DNA of 44,101 bases from Chloroflexota bacterium. GTDB lineage: Bacteria; Chloroflexota; Anaerolineae; Anaerolineales; Villigracilaceae. The position numbers and the translations under genes were made by a program. Where the stretch lies: the NCBI GenBank assembly GCA_026390015.1, contig JAPLGS010000159.1:1-44101 (forward strand). The letters run 5' to 3'. Below, piece by piece: positions 23,526 to 32,857 of the stretch. Below the pieces are notes generated by a model. The model worked only from the letters and a program-made list of their open reading frames with translations. It made no database searches and was not told where the DNA came from. Numbering within the stretch: position 1 is the first letter of the stretch; each line of letters opens with the position of its first letter.

Positions 23526-24248
23526 TTATTTATCTAAATACCGAACATCAGGAGAATTATTTTTGTTTTCTTTCGTTGTTGATTCTGATGGCGGCTTGTC
23601 AATAATGAAGAGCTCTTTCTCACTTTCAAGCGCATATGCGTGTGTAGTTTCAATGAAGGGTGTGGTCTTATGGGCATTTATATTCTTTATCCAATAGAAT
23701 CCTCCAACTATGAATGCTACCATCAGTAAAAATCCAAACAAATGCCCCAGCACCAACATTCGAATTGCGGAATAAAATACCAATAACAAGGCCGCCGCCC
23801 GCCAGACATACATCGGAATATCATATTTAAATATTTTTCTTGACCTTTTTCGTTTTGCCCGCTCGACCTTATGCTCAGGATACTCAAATTCTTCCAGCAG
23901 TTCAAAAATAACCTCGTCTCCATGGGCGGGTGATGAAATACTGAATGTGCGCTTTGGCATCAACTCATCAACATGCTGAATGCGTTTATCCAGGCTTTGA
24001 CTCACATATTCTTGAAAGGCGCAAATATCCGCTTTGTCTTTTGCATTTAGTTCCGGGGTCGCAAGGATTCGCTCCATCAGCCAGTCAAGATCGGTGCATT
24101 TCGGACAGATCTGCAGGTAGACTTTCCACGCCATTACATTCTTTGGATCTACCCTTACAATTGCCTCGAGCACCAATTCAGCATTTTGAAGTTGACCGGC
24201 ATCGATCAGTTGATATGCGCGCTCAAGCAGGTGTGCGGAAATTGGCAT
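23526..24248 (-). CDS. TPR-like protein with C-terminal membrane helices
   Basis: 240 residues. Residues 1-95 are a helical repeat region (YQLIDAGQLQNAELVLEAIV, then DPKNVMAWKVYLQIC) like degenerate TPRs. A basic patch ERAKRKRSRKIFK (about 130-142) precedes two hydrophobic helices (about 150-168 and 170-190). The tail is polar. The N-terminal half is clearly paralogous to the upstream 93-residue protein: both share the pattern A(E)x(V/I)LxxI(V/L)xxDPxNVxAWxxYxxIC. It begins 20 bases after that gene. Probably a membrane-linked adaptor; the function is unknown. Confidence 0.75.
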   Translation of the reverse strand: MPISAHLLERAYQLIDAGQLQNAELVLEAIVRVDPKNVMAWKVYLQICPKCTDLDWLMERILATPELNAKDKADICAFQEYVSQSLDKRIQHVDELMPKRTFSISSPAHGDEVIFELLEEFEYPEHKVERAKRKRSRKIFKYDIPMYVWRAAALLLVFYSAIRMLVLGHLFGFLLMVAFIVGGFYWIKNINAHKTTPFIETTHAYALESEKELFIIDKPPSESTTKENKNNSPDVRYLDK

Positions 24249-24268
24249 TGGTTTAACTCCAAAGTTGA

Positions 24269-24550
24269 TTACAAACTGCTCATCTTTTCATCCACGCGTT
24301 GGAGGATAAAACGCTGCGTGGCTTGTAAATAATCCTGGTCTTGGACGCGTGTTTCCCAAATAGTTGCGATGTAATTCTTCAACCCTTCCAGGTCCCGCTG
24401 TGTTGTGCAAATGCGGATATAAGCATCCCAGGCGTCTACATTTTGCGGGTCGGCGTACAAGATCTTATCAAGAATGGACTGAGCCTCGGCATAATGCTTT
24501 TTACCAATAAAATAATAGGTCTGATCCAATAGTTCCCAAATTTTTGCCAT
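24269..24550 (-). CDS. Small soluble TPR-like protein
   Basis: 93 residues, all helical: about two TPR-like units (LLDQTYYFIGKKHYAEAQSI, then DPQNVDAWDAYIRIC), then a helix with DYLQATQRFILQRVDEKM. It lacks the membrane part of its paralogue at 23526. AAGGAGAG precedes ATG 24550. It is the first gene of a two-gene unit ending at 23464. Given the neighbouring TPR operon it may be part of the same scaffold, as inference. Confidence 0.75.
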   Translation of the reverse strand: MAKIWELLDQTYYFIGKKHYAEAQSILDKILYADPQNVDAWDAYIRICTTQRDLEGLKNYIATIWETRVQDQDYLQATQRFILQRVDEKMSSL

Positions 24551-24862
24551 GTGATCTCTCCTTAACTAAATATGCCGCAATCTTATCTGTCAATCAACCG
24601 TAACGCCACCCGCGCAACTTCCTGATTGATATACTCATTTCTGCCCATTTATGGGGGGCATTTTTTGTCATTCGCATGCTCCTTTTCCTGTTGCCTTTTC
24701 AATAGACCTCTTGCGAAAGTCTCTTGTGCCACAGAGACCACTGAGAAAAAAAGAGGTTTAAGAGTCTTATCTCAAAGGTATCTGTGCGCTTATTACCCTG
24801 TGGGCTGTGGCTACTTATGCCAGAGACCCAATGAACGAAACCGTAAACCGATCGAAAATTAA
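24551..24862. other. Intergenic region without a convincing gene
   Basis: Includes a stretch around 24725-24760 (gccacagagacc, then actgagaaaaaaagagg) that looks like the kind of low-complexity intergenic repeat seen in some environmental genomes. A 78-residue plus-strand frame (24626-24862) has no ribosome-binding site and a Cys/Arg-rich product typical of chance frames. Nothing else is supported. Confidence 0.4.
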
Positions 24863-24896
24863 AATCCTCGTTTGCAATTTATTGCAAACGAGGATT
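24863..24896 (-). terminator. Perfect 15-bp hairpin ending the TPR operon
   Basis: aatcctcgtttgcaa (24863-24877) and ttgcaaacgaggatt (24882-24896) with a four-base loop. On the minus strand a T-rich tract follows. It lies about 130 bases after the stop at 25025. Confidence 0.85.
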
Positions 24897-25024
24897 CAGT
24901 TGATGAAGATTACCGATTTGTAGCTGATCAAATAGCTACCCCCAGCACTGACCATATGCTTCATGGCAGTTCCTATGATCCTGCATAAGTCTTTTGTATG
25001 ATTCTACTGCTTTTATTTCAACTC

Positions 25025-26542
25025 CTAGACACTCGTTGCATAAGTAGTGAGCAGGGACTTAAAACGGTTGTCTTCATGCAATGAATTTAGATCAGGATCG
25101 TTGCGTGCCCAATTAATATAAGTCTGTTTGGTTTGAAGCGCTATTTGCAGTAATTCAAATGCGCGATCAGTGTTTCCGCAGATGGCCTCTAGGCAGGCGT
25201 TGTTGTAATCACTTTCATCTTCAAGTTGCATCGAGCGAGCTTTTTCGATATGTTCTTGAGCAATTTTCTCAAAACCCATTTTTCGATATTGACTGGCTAG
25301 TGAAGCGTGCGCCTGGGCAGAATTGGGATTTAATTCCAAAACTTTTGTGAAAGAGTTGATCGCTTCCTGTTCTTTTCGTTCCGCTGCATACACCAATCCC
25401 AGCCGATAGTGGGACATGGAGTTTCTGGGATTTATTAAGATCGCTTTTTGAAAAGCCCCGATCGCGTCGCCGTATTGGCCGGCTGATTTATATACTTCAC
25501 CCAGTCTTTCCCACATGGTGTAGCTACGCGGTTGCTGACTGGTTGCCTGCAGGCATTTAGCGATCTCCAATCTCAATGATTCTCGTTCTTCTGGAGATAG
25601 ATCGGTCACCGGAGCGTCTGTCTGGGACCAGGAGGCCACTTCCGCATCTGTATTAATGCTGACAGTTTCTACAGATTCAGAGCGGCTGTTATTTTCGGAA
25701 AAAGTTGCATTATCAATCGAATTAACATCTTCCACGAAATTGCTTACTTCAGAAACATCGACCAACTCAGGTAGCGTATTCGAAATAGACGGTACATTGA
25801 TTTGGGCGCCGCTGATAATTGTTTCGTTTTGCGTCTCGATGAGAGTGGTGCTGTTCAATTTTTCCAATTCAATGGATTCAATTTCCTGGATCGCAAGCGT
25901 GGGCTCCTCAAAGGGGAGGGCTTCCTTTTCGTAGGCAAGCCCCCACTCACTTTGAATATTGACAGGTGGCTTGAATGTGGAATCTTCCGTCTGAGAAAAA
26001 TACTCAAACTCAGGCAGCGCAATAAATTCTTCACCTTGACTCGCCAACTGGGACGGCTCGGCTATTTCAAGCTCGCCGTTAATTTCTGCCTGCAGATCGC
26101 CTTGGGTCTGCATGATCACCGAATGACCCTTCGCGAGAATCGCATCAAGGTTGATCTCAGGCATTGAAACGGTTAGTGGCAGCTTCGCGTTGGCTTGGGT
26201 TTCCAATAATTTTTCGTCATCATTTTGCGGCATGATCAAGTCAGCACGCTGATAGGCTTCGAGCGCGTAATCATATTTCTTGATCTGACGATATAGAATG
26301 CCGAGCCGATTCCATGTAGTCGCCTTTTCTTTTTTATCGGATATCAACTCAATGCTTCGATGATAAAGCTTGATGGCTTCATCGTATTTGCCCGTCTGTA
26401 CATATGCCATTGCGAGATTGCTGTACGACCTGCCAAACGTATTCTCTAATTTTATTGAGCGTAAGTATGCATGGATGGCAGGTTCGTACGCGCCAGACAT
26501 AAAGTATAGATTGCCAATTTCATTCCAAAATTCGTGGTTCAT
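25025..26542 (-). CDS. TPR protein, last gene of the ATPase-TPR operon
   Basis: 505 residues. Three TPRs at the N-terminus (about 1-110: FWNEIGNLYFMSGAYEPAIH, YSNLAMAYVQTGKYDEAIKL, WNRLGILYRQIKKYDYALEA) and four or more at the C-terminus (about 325-500). Between them is an acidic, Ser/Thr/Glu-rich disordered linker (about 120-320). There is no catalytic motif. The same layout occurs in the 725-residue neighbour. GAGGT precedes ATG 26542, 12 bases after the upstream stop. It is expected to be a cytoplasmic scaffold for the ATPase complex. Confidence 0.85.
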   Translation of the reverse strand: MNHEFWNEIGNLYFMSGAYEPAIHAYLRSIKLENTFGRSYSNLAMAYVQTGKYDEAIKLYHRSIELISDKKEKATTWNRLGILYRQIKKYDYALEAYQRADLIMPQNDDEKLLETQANAKLPLTVSMPEINLDAILAKGHSVIMQTQGDLQAEINGELEIAEPSQLASQGEEFIALPEFEYFSQTEDSTFKPPVNIQSEWGLAYEKEALPFEEPTLAIQEIESIELEKLNSTTLIETQNETIISGAQINVPSISNTLPELVDVSEVSNFVEDVNSIDNATFSENNSRSESVETVSINTDAEVASWSQTDAPVTDLSPEERESLRLEIAKCLQATSQQPRSYTMWERLGEVYKSAGQYGDAIGAFQKAILINPRNSMSHYRLGLVYAAERKEQEAINSFTKVLELNPNSAQAHASLASQYRKMGFEKIAQEHIEKARSMQLEDESDYNNACLEAICGNTDRAFELLQIALQTKQTYINWARNDPDLNSLHEDNRFKSLLTTYATSV

Positions 26543-26554
26543 AACAGACCTCTT

Positions 26555-28732
26555 TTATGCACTGTATACAGGCCTTGAGTCAGAATACATATTTCCTAAT
26601 AGACCAAAACTTGAGCGCAGGGAAAGTGTGGCGTTTTCTGGATCAAGCTCATCGGCGGTTTGATACGAAGCGATGGCGTTATCGTAATCATTGATGCGGC
26701 GATAAACATTGCCCAAGCGATTCCACGTGACTGCCTTGTCTTTTTCTGAAGTGAAGAGTTCAATCCCACGTTGATACAGCAGGATCGCTTCTGCAAAACG
26801 TCCCTTTTGAACATAGGCCAAAGCCAGGTTGCTGTAAGGCCAGGCAAATTGACGGTCTAATTCAATCGCTTTGCTGTATGAAGCGATCGCATCATCACGT
26901 GCTCCGGCGTTCATATAAACATTACCGAGTTCATTCCATACATGCGCATTTTTAGTATCCATTTCAATGCGCAATTCGCCGCTTTTGCTCACTTTTGTGA
27001 TGGGTGCTTCACTTTGAATTTCATCCACATTTGTTGTCAGGATGTTCGTTGGTTCAACTACGTCCTTCAGATATTCTTCATAGGCCAATTCGTTTGCTTC
27101 TTGAAAACCAACAACGATCGGAGCTTCTTCGGCTGAATTGGATTCATCCTCACTGATCATTTCAGGAGTTTCCACGCCCGCTTCATTCTGATTTTCGGTC
27201 TGAGTAGATTCCTCTGCCAGCTGAACTTCGAATGGGGCTGTGAATGTTTCAACCACATCTTTGTTTCCAACCAACTCGCTCACGGAAATGTCCAGTGAAA
27301 TCTCAGAAAGTGTGGTTACTGATTCGACCTGGCTAAGCTCTTGCTGAACTTCGGTTTTCATTGCGTCAGGTACCACCAACCATGCAGGAATACGACGAGG
27401 CGCATCTTCGTCAGTTGGTTCTGCCTGGCTTGCTTCGATCGCAACAGGAGCTTCTGTATCAGACTTGGCTTCTTCGTTTAATTCAGCTGTTACCGTTTCA
27501 ATATTTTCCTTAGTGTCTGCTTCGCTATTGACGAGAGTCTCAGCTTCAAGCGTGATATTTTCGTTGATGGCCGCGATCGTTTCGAAGGCTTGAATTGCTT
27601 CTTCATTAGCAATAGGAGCAATAGGCTGTTCAACATCAAGGGCAGCTTCATTGTTGACATCCAGCACAACTTCAGCAGCGATTTCTTCAGTGGTCTCCGC
27701 GATAGACACAACTTCCTGAGCAGATCCTTCACTCACTATCGGCGACTCAATTTCAACGGGGCTTTCTTGCGCCAAAGAATCCAGCTCGACTTTTGCGATC
27801 ACGTTTTCAATGATCTGCAAAGCCGCAAGATTATCCTCTTGTGAGACGGCAGGCGCATTATCTTCGCTTACTTCAGTTACAGCAGGAATCTCAGCTTCGG
27901 GTTCGGCTTCATTGATAAGCTCAACTGCCGCAACTTCGAAATTTTCCAGGGTTGCAACTTCATCAGTTACAGGAGTCTCAACTTCCAGCGCGATAGCTTC
28001 GGTTTCTTGAACAGATGCTTCGCTGCTTACCGCAACGTCAATTTCAGCGGAAGCTTCATCGTTAGTCTCTGGAGTAAGCTTAACTTCCAGTGTAGAGATT
28101 TCGCTTGTGATTGATGATTCAATCTCGGTTGACTGATCCACCATCATTTGTTCAAGGATCTCTTCAGGGGCGCCCACAGACAGGGTAGGTGGTGTTTCAT
28201 CCAGGTTGTCGTTGAAGCCTGTGTTTTCTCCATCCAATTGATCGGCAGTTTGGAAGGCGATGAAGGCATTCTCGTAATCATTGAGTTTGCGATAGGCATT
28301 CCCGAGGCGGTTCCAACAAATGGCTTTATCCTTAATGTCGGTCAGCAGTTCAATGCTTCTCTTGTAAAGAGGAATCGCTTCTTCGGTGTTGCCTTGAGAA
28401 GTCAGACTCATTGCAAGGTTTCCGAGAGGCCAGCCCGCTTCAGGGTCAAGTATTACAGCTTTACGATAAGCCTCATTCGCTTCGCTAAAAGCGCCCTGTT
28501 TGAATTGAGCATCACCCAAATTAATCCAGTTTTGTGTGGCATTGGGATCGATCTCTGCAGCTCGGGCGTAGGCCTGTATCGCATCGTTGGCCTGGTCTTG
28601 GCGCTCAAAAACATTTCCGAGCCGAATCCAGGGGTTGATGAAATGGTTATTGAATTCAACATTCTTCTTTTGGTAATTCATAACAGCATCGAAAATATTA
28701 CCAAGGTCTTTCCAAAATTCTAGTTCAAACAT
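26555..28732 (-). CDS. Large acidic TPR protein
   Basis: 725 residues. N-terminal TPRs (about 1-165, including FKQGAFSEANEAYRKAVILD), an acidic linker of over 350 residues rich in Glu, Ala, Val and Ser (about 180-570), and C-terminal TPRs (about 580-705). Within the linker a unit of about 40 residues is duplicated: LEVETPVTDEVATLEN recurs as LEAETLVNSEADTKEN. The segment RRIPAWLVVPDAM (about 450) is a lone hydrophobic motif in the disordered part. The final residues (LRSSFGLLGNMYSD) match the end of the 909-residue protein, showing common origin. GGAGGT precedes ATG 28732. Confidence 0.85.
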   Translation of the reverse strand: MFELEFWKDLGNIFDAVMNYQKKNVEFNNHFINPWIRLGNVFERQDQANDAIQAYARAAEIDPNATQNWINLGDAQFKQGAFSEANEAYRKAVILDPEAGWPLGNLAMSLTSQGNTEEAIPLYKRSIELLTDIKDKAICWNRLGNAYRKLNDYENAFIAFQTADQLDGENTGFNDNLDETPPTLSVGAPEEILEQMMVDQSTEIESSITSEISTLEVKLTPETNDEASAEIDVAVSSEASVQETEAIALEVETPVTDEVATLENFEVAAVELINEAEPEAEIPAVTEVSEDNAPAVSQEDNLAALQIIENVIAKVELDSLAQESPVEIESPIVSEGSAQEVVSIAETTEEIAAEVVLDVNNEAALDVEQPIAPIANEEAIQAFETIAAINENITLEAETLVNSEADTKENIETVTAELNEEAKSDTEAPVAIEASQAEPTDEDAPRRIPAWLVVPDAMKTEVQQELSQVESVTTLSEISLDISVSELVGNKDVVETFTAPFEVQLAEESTQTENQNEAGVETPEMISEDESNSAEEAPIVVGFQEANELAYEEYLKDVVEPTNILTTNVDEIQSEAPITKVSKSGELRIEMDTKNAHVWNELGNVYMNAGARDDAIASYSKAIELDRQFAWPYSNLALAYVQKGRFAEAILLYQRGIELFTSEKDKAVTWNRLGNVYRRINDYDNAIASYQTADELDPENATLSLRSSFGLLGNMYSDSRPVYSA

Positions 28733-28764
28733 TTTTACCTCCGATTAAAATATGGACATTCTGA

Positions 28765-31494
28765 CTAGTTTTGATAACAGTTGCCTAACAAGCTAAATCT
28801 TGTACGTGTAAGTAAACTCATTTTTTCATTTGAGAGCACGACCGCAGTTTGATATGCCCTCCGCGCATTTTCCTCATCGTTCATTTTTCGATAAACATTG
28901 CCCAGTCGATTCCAGGATACAGCTTTGTCCTTGTCGTTGCTGAATTGATCAATGCTCTTCAGGTAAACAGATACAGCTTCTTTGTACCTACCTTGAAAAA
29001 CAAAAGACATGGCGAGGTTGCTGTGTGCCCAACCTGAGGTTGGGTCAATATTGACGGCATTGGCGTACGCATCCGTCGCTTCCTTATACGACCCTGACTT
29101 GAAGAAGAGGTTGCCCAGTTCAAGCCATACTTGAGCGCTGCGCGAATTGGGTTCCAGGTCGGCGAGCTCAACATTATCGCGTTGCCCCGCGTTTTCAGGA
29201 TCGAGCTCATCCGCTTTTTGATACGCATTGAGAGCGTTCTCGTATTCATTCAAAGCCCGGTAGATGTTTCCGACACTGTTGTACGCTGCCGCTTTTTCCT
29301 CTTTATGTTTGAGCAGACTTGCGCTTTTTTGATAAAGAAGAATCGCTTCTGCGTATTTACCCATGGTTAGATAGGTAAGGGCTAAGTTGCTATATGGCCA
29401 GCCAAAGGAACGATCTAACTCAATGGCTTTGTTGTACGCGCTAATGGCATTTTCGTAATCCCCGTTCTGGAAATGGATGTTTCCTTTTTTATTCCATACT
29501 TCGGGATCCTTTGTTTCGGTGATCTCCTCTTTGTTTCCAAAGGGATCCATTGGGAGAGATTCCTCTGAAAAGCCTGACGAAGATGCAGCCTGGCGAGCTG
29601 GACTTTGGGTTAAAAATTCTTGTGTATTCATAGGCTCCTCTTTTGGTTTATTATTTATGTTTGTTTGTTCAAGCGATGTGCTGAACAATTCTTTTTTCGA
29701 GAGACAACTTCCTGAATCAGATTCGTTCTGATCTATAACTTCAAGTTGAATGGGCGATGCTGATGAATCCGATGTTTCTTTGAGAACTTCTGCGATTGCT
29801 AAAACTTCCTCCGCCTCAATGGATGTTTCAAGCTTCGGAGCGGTATGACTCGTACGACCCGATTCAATTGATAAAAGAAGAGCAGCGTTTGCAGAATCTG
29901 AAGCATGTTCATTTGGAGAGCGGACTGCTATTTTCTTTAACCTATCAGCCGATTGATAGGATCGAATGGCGTTGTCGTAATCATTGACGGCACGATAGAA
30001 ACTTGCAAGGCGATCCAACGCTGTGATCTTGTCATTCTCTTCCGTGAAAATTTGCAAACTTTTTTGACATGCTTCAATCGCAGCTGGATACATTCCCTGA
30101 GCAGAGTACGCGAGCCCGAGGTTGCTGTATGCCCAGCCAAACGAATGGTCAAGCTCGATCGATTCCTGGAATGCATTCATGGCTTCTTCAAAAGCATTGA
30201 TCTTTAGTAAAGCCAACCCGAGCTCGTTCCATAGCTTGTGATTTTTAGGATCCACCGTAAGGGCGCGCTGGTATATTTTGATCGCCTCGCGGTTACGACC
30301 TTGCCGGCGATAGATATCTGCGAGATTTAACCAGGGGGTCATGAAGTATTTATTGAGTTCAATCGCTTTTTGATACGCATTGATGGCATCCTGATCACGG
30401 TTGGTGCTGACATAGGCATCGCCAAGGCCGACCCACGGGTAAGCGAGGCGGGGCGCGTATTCGATGGCTTTTTGATATGCGGCGATTGAGTCGTCAATGT
30501 ACCCGATCCGGTAATATAAGGTTCCAAGTCCATTCCACGCGATGGGGTCCATAAGATTGTGCTTTAGTGTTTTTTGGAATGCAAGCATTGCTTCATCATT
30601 ACGCATGATCTTCATACACAGATTGCCGAGGTTGTTCCAGACAAAGAGCTGCTCGGGAGCGATCTCGATCGCTTGTTTGTATGCTTCGATCGCCTCGTCA
30701 TTTTTGCCTTGCGCGAATTTGACGAGGGCAATCGCGTTAAAACATTCAGCTTCAAAACAGTTGTCTTCCAATCGAATGGCGGCTTTGAGCGCGTCTTGCA
30801 GCAATCCATCTGCCTTCCCGAAGTTGCCTTTGCGCCAATTGAGAATGCCCAGGGTCAGCAAAAGTTTGGCGCGAGTGGATGTGGTCTCCGCTTTTTCGGC
30901 CAGACCGGTTAGCGCGGATTCGTGCATACTGATATTTTCTTCGGTGTCTTCAAAAGGATCAGAATACTCTTCGGCGCCTTGCCAGGCAGATTCAATGGCG
31001 TCCTGCAGAATTTTTTCAGAGTCTGGAGTTTCAAGGAATTCGATCACGTGCTGGCGGCATTCCCAGATATCAGATGCGCTGTGCGCGAGTTCGGCAAGTC
31101 CATTTGATGTAAGCCAGATCACCAGTCGGATCTTTTTATGGCTAAGAATATCCCGGTGGTTGCCAAGCTTGGCAAGGATATTTCTTTGCTTCGGATCTGA
31201 CCCATGAATAAAGAAGATGTGTCCTTCAGTTGTTTGAAAATTCTGCAGTACTGAAATGAGGTTGGCTTCTGGTTTTTCATTCATTTGGATGTGAACCAAT
31301 TTTTGTCCTCGTTCGATCAAAACATTTTTGAGGGCAGTTTCGGCATCCGCGCGTATATATTCTGAGTTGTAAACCACCAAAAGAACAGAAGGACGATCCC
31401 ATTCGATGGCGAGTTCGAGCTCTTCCCAGAGAATTTCAATTCGTTCATCGAACGAATTCATATACGATTGCTGAATGACACCAGAGGTTGTCAT
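28765..31494 (-). CDS. Multi-TPR protein with N-terminal STAND-associated-like domain
   Basis: 909 residues. Residues 15-160 are a domain without P-loop (EWDRPSVLLVVYNSEYIRAD, IRLVIWLTSNGLAELA, DIWECRQHVIEF) that also exists as a free protein at 37193-37687. Residues 190-555 contain about ten TPRs, a Ser/Glu-rich linker covers about 560-680, and six more TPRs fill 680-895. The start overlaps the ATPase stop by ATGA, so the two are translationally coupled. Inside, ATG 29631 (MNTQEFLTQ) has GAGGAG just upstream, so the C-terminal third may also be made separately, or two genes have fused here. Probable role: sensor-scaffold working with the ATPase. Confidence 0.85.
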   Translation of the reverse strand: MTTSGVIQQSYMNSFDERIEILWEELELAIEWDRPSVLLVVYNSEYIRADAETALKNVLIERGQKLVHIQMNEKPEANLISVLQNFQTTEGHIFFIHGSDPKQRNILAKLGNHRDILSHKKIRLVIWLTSNGLAELAHSASDIWECRQHVIEFLETPDSEKILQDAIESAWQGAEEYSDPFEDTEENISMHESALTGLAEKAETTSTRAKLLLTLGILNWRKGNFGKADGLLQDALKAAIRLEDNCFEAECFNAIALVKFAQGKNDEAIEAYKQAIEIAPEQLFVWNNLGNLCMKIMRNDEAMLAFQKTLKHNLMDPIAWNGLGTLYYRIGYIDDSIAAYQKAIEYAPRLAYPWVGLGDAYVSTNRDQDAINAYQKAIELNKYFMTPWLNLADIYRRQGRNREAIKIYQRALTVDPKNHKLWNELGLALLKINAFEEAMNAFQESIELDHSFGWAYSNLGLAYSAQGMYPAAIEACQKSLQIFTEENDKITALDRLASFYRAVNDYDNAIRSYQSADRLKKIAVRSPNEHASDSANAALLLSIESGRTSHTAPKLETSIEAEEVLAIAEVLKETSDSSASPIQLEVIDQNESDSGSCLSKKELFSTSLEQTNINNKPKEEPMNTQEFLTQSPARQAASSSGFSEESLPMDPFGNKEEITETKDPEVWNKKGNIHFQNGDYENAISAYNKAIELDRSFGWPYSNLALTYLTMGKYAEAILLYQKSASLLKHKEEKAAAYNSVGNIYRALNEYENALNAYQKADELDPENAGQRDNVELADLEPNSRSAQVWLELGNLFFKSGSYKEATDAYANAVNIDPTSGWAHSNLAMSFVFQGRYKEAVSVYLKSIDQFSNDKDKAVSWNRLGNVYRKMNDEENARRAYQTAVVLSNEKMSLLTRTRFSLLGNCYQN

Positions 31495-32747
31495 AACATT
31501 TTCCTTATCACAGGGTGCACATCACACCAGTTTTCCTCGTCGCGATATTCGAGAAGGGCAAGCAGTTGAAGCAGTGGTCGCAGGCGGTCGTTGTATTCAA
31601 GCCTTTTATGACCATGCACCTCTTTTATGAGTTTCAGATCTTCCTTATCGAGGATGCGCCGGTATTCGTTGCGGATCTCGGTCGCTGCCCATTCAATATC
31701 AGCTATTTCTATCTGTGTGGATTTGCGCCGCCTGGCTCTGCCAATTGCGGTTCGGACAATACGCGCCAGTTCACGAAACACACCGCCGCTGTAGGTGATC
31801 GCCTGATCTAACGCCGACGGCTGGATCAATTTTGAATCCATGCGGACAGAAATAAATTTTTCCAGTGTGCGATACCCTTCTTGAAGAGGTTGGTCAGCAT
31901 CGATCGCGGTGCGCAAATTAATGTTTGGTAAAAAGAGCGCCTGGTCACGAATGGAGTCAAATTCCTTGCTGTAAAAAAGTGCACTAGAAACGGTGTAAAC
32001 AATGGCGCAGTTGGGCTGCAACATGATCTCGCGGTGCTCATGGAAAATGGTACGCGCCCGGTCGAGATCTGGTTTATCCATATCATCGATCAAGATCAAG
32101 GGGATGCGGTGTTCCTGGCTGTATATGGCTGCGGCAATGTGGTTGATGATCGCGATCAATCCAGTTATATCTGTCTCGACGATCTGGCGCAGCTCAACGC
32201 GTGTGACGGGTTCCAGTTTCATCTTTAGGCCGGCGTTTGCGAAAAAAGCATCGATCGAGGCGCCCAGTTCTATACCGGAGACGCGTCCATCCAAAATGGT
32301 CGAGATCTGTTTTTCCACTTTACCTTTCCAGCCGTTTAATTCCTTAAGAAGTTGGTCGGGGAGTTCACCGCCTTTTTTGCGATACTCACGGAATAAGCGG
32401 CTTCCGATTGCAAGCAGTACATCACGGAAATCAAGATCAATAATATCGGTCTCTTCACGGATACTGAAGTTGATCGGCCAATATTTCTTTTGAATGTCGC
32501 TGTTGCTCAAGAGGTGGAGCAATTCAGTGGATTTTCCACAACCGCGATGGCCGGAGAAGAAGAACTTGGGAGGACGATAGAAGGACGCAAGCAAAGCGTC
32601 TGTTAATTCGTTGATCGGATTGCCCGGACGATCAATATAAAAAGAGTTAGCCTGTCCGTTGGGACCAGGTTTGAGCGGCAGATCCAATTCAAAGTTAAGC
32701 CAGGCTCTGTCAAATTCGGTTGCTTTTAAATATTCAAAATTACTCAT
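31491..32747 (-). CDS. P-loop ATPase (AAA/STAND type), first gene of the TPR operon
   Basis: 418 residues. Walker A is FFSGHRGCGKSTEL (about 82-95); Walker B is RIPLILIDDMDKPD (about 218-231); a sensor-like Ser/Thr follows in CAIVYTVSSALF. The C-terminal part (about 300-418) has a winged-helix-like SGGVFRELARIVRTAIGRARRR, as in ORC/Cdc6-like and STAND ATPases. It should hydrolyse ATP and act as a switch. The next gene is coupled by a four-base overlap and supplies the TPR arm that STAND proteins normally carry in one chain. The start is preceded by AGAGGA. Two inverted repeats lie upstream at 32807-32820 and 32858-32879. Confidence 0.88.
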   Translation of the reverse strand: MSNFEYLKATEFDRAWLNFELDLPLKPGPNGQANSFYIDRPGNPINELTDALLASFYRPPKFFFSGHRGCGKSTELLHLLSNSDIQKKYWPINFSIREETDIIDLDFRDVLLAIGSRLFREYRKKGGELPDQLLKELNGWKGKVEKQISTILDGRVSGIELGASIDAFFANAGLKMKLEPVTRVELRQIVETDITGLIAIINHIAAAIYSQEHRIPLILIDDMDKPDLDRARTIFHEHREIMLQPNCAIVYTVSSALFYSKEFDSIRDQALFLPNINLRTAIDADQPLQEGYRTLEKFISVRMDSKLIQPSALDQAITYSGGVFRELARIVRTAIGRARRRKSTQIEIADIEWAATEIRNEYRRILDKEDLKLIKEVHGHKRLEYNDRLRPLLQLLALLEYRDEENWCDVHPVIRKML

Positions 32748-32806
32748 TGATCCTCTGATTAAGTGTTGAAAATATTATATAAAACAAGATGTTGATGGTA
32801 TAGCCG

Positions 32807-32820
32807 AGAACCTAGGTTCT
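32807..32820. promoter_or_regulatory. 14-base perfect palindrome upstream of the ATPase operon
   Basis: AGAACCTAGGTTCT, 60 bases before ATG 32747. A candidate operator for a dimeric regulator. Confidence 0.45.
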
Positions 32821-32857
32821 TTTAGGATGGCTAATGACCAGTTGCTAGCGGCCGGTC

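Noticed and set aside
24626-24862. 78-residue plus-strand frame in the gap
   Set aside because: Cys/Arg-rich, no start context, low-complexity repeat inside it.
30542-31207. 221-residue plus-strand frame
   Set aside because: Antisense to the TPR gene; composition typical of a shadow frame.
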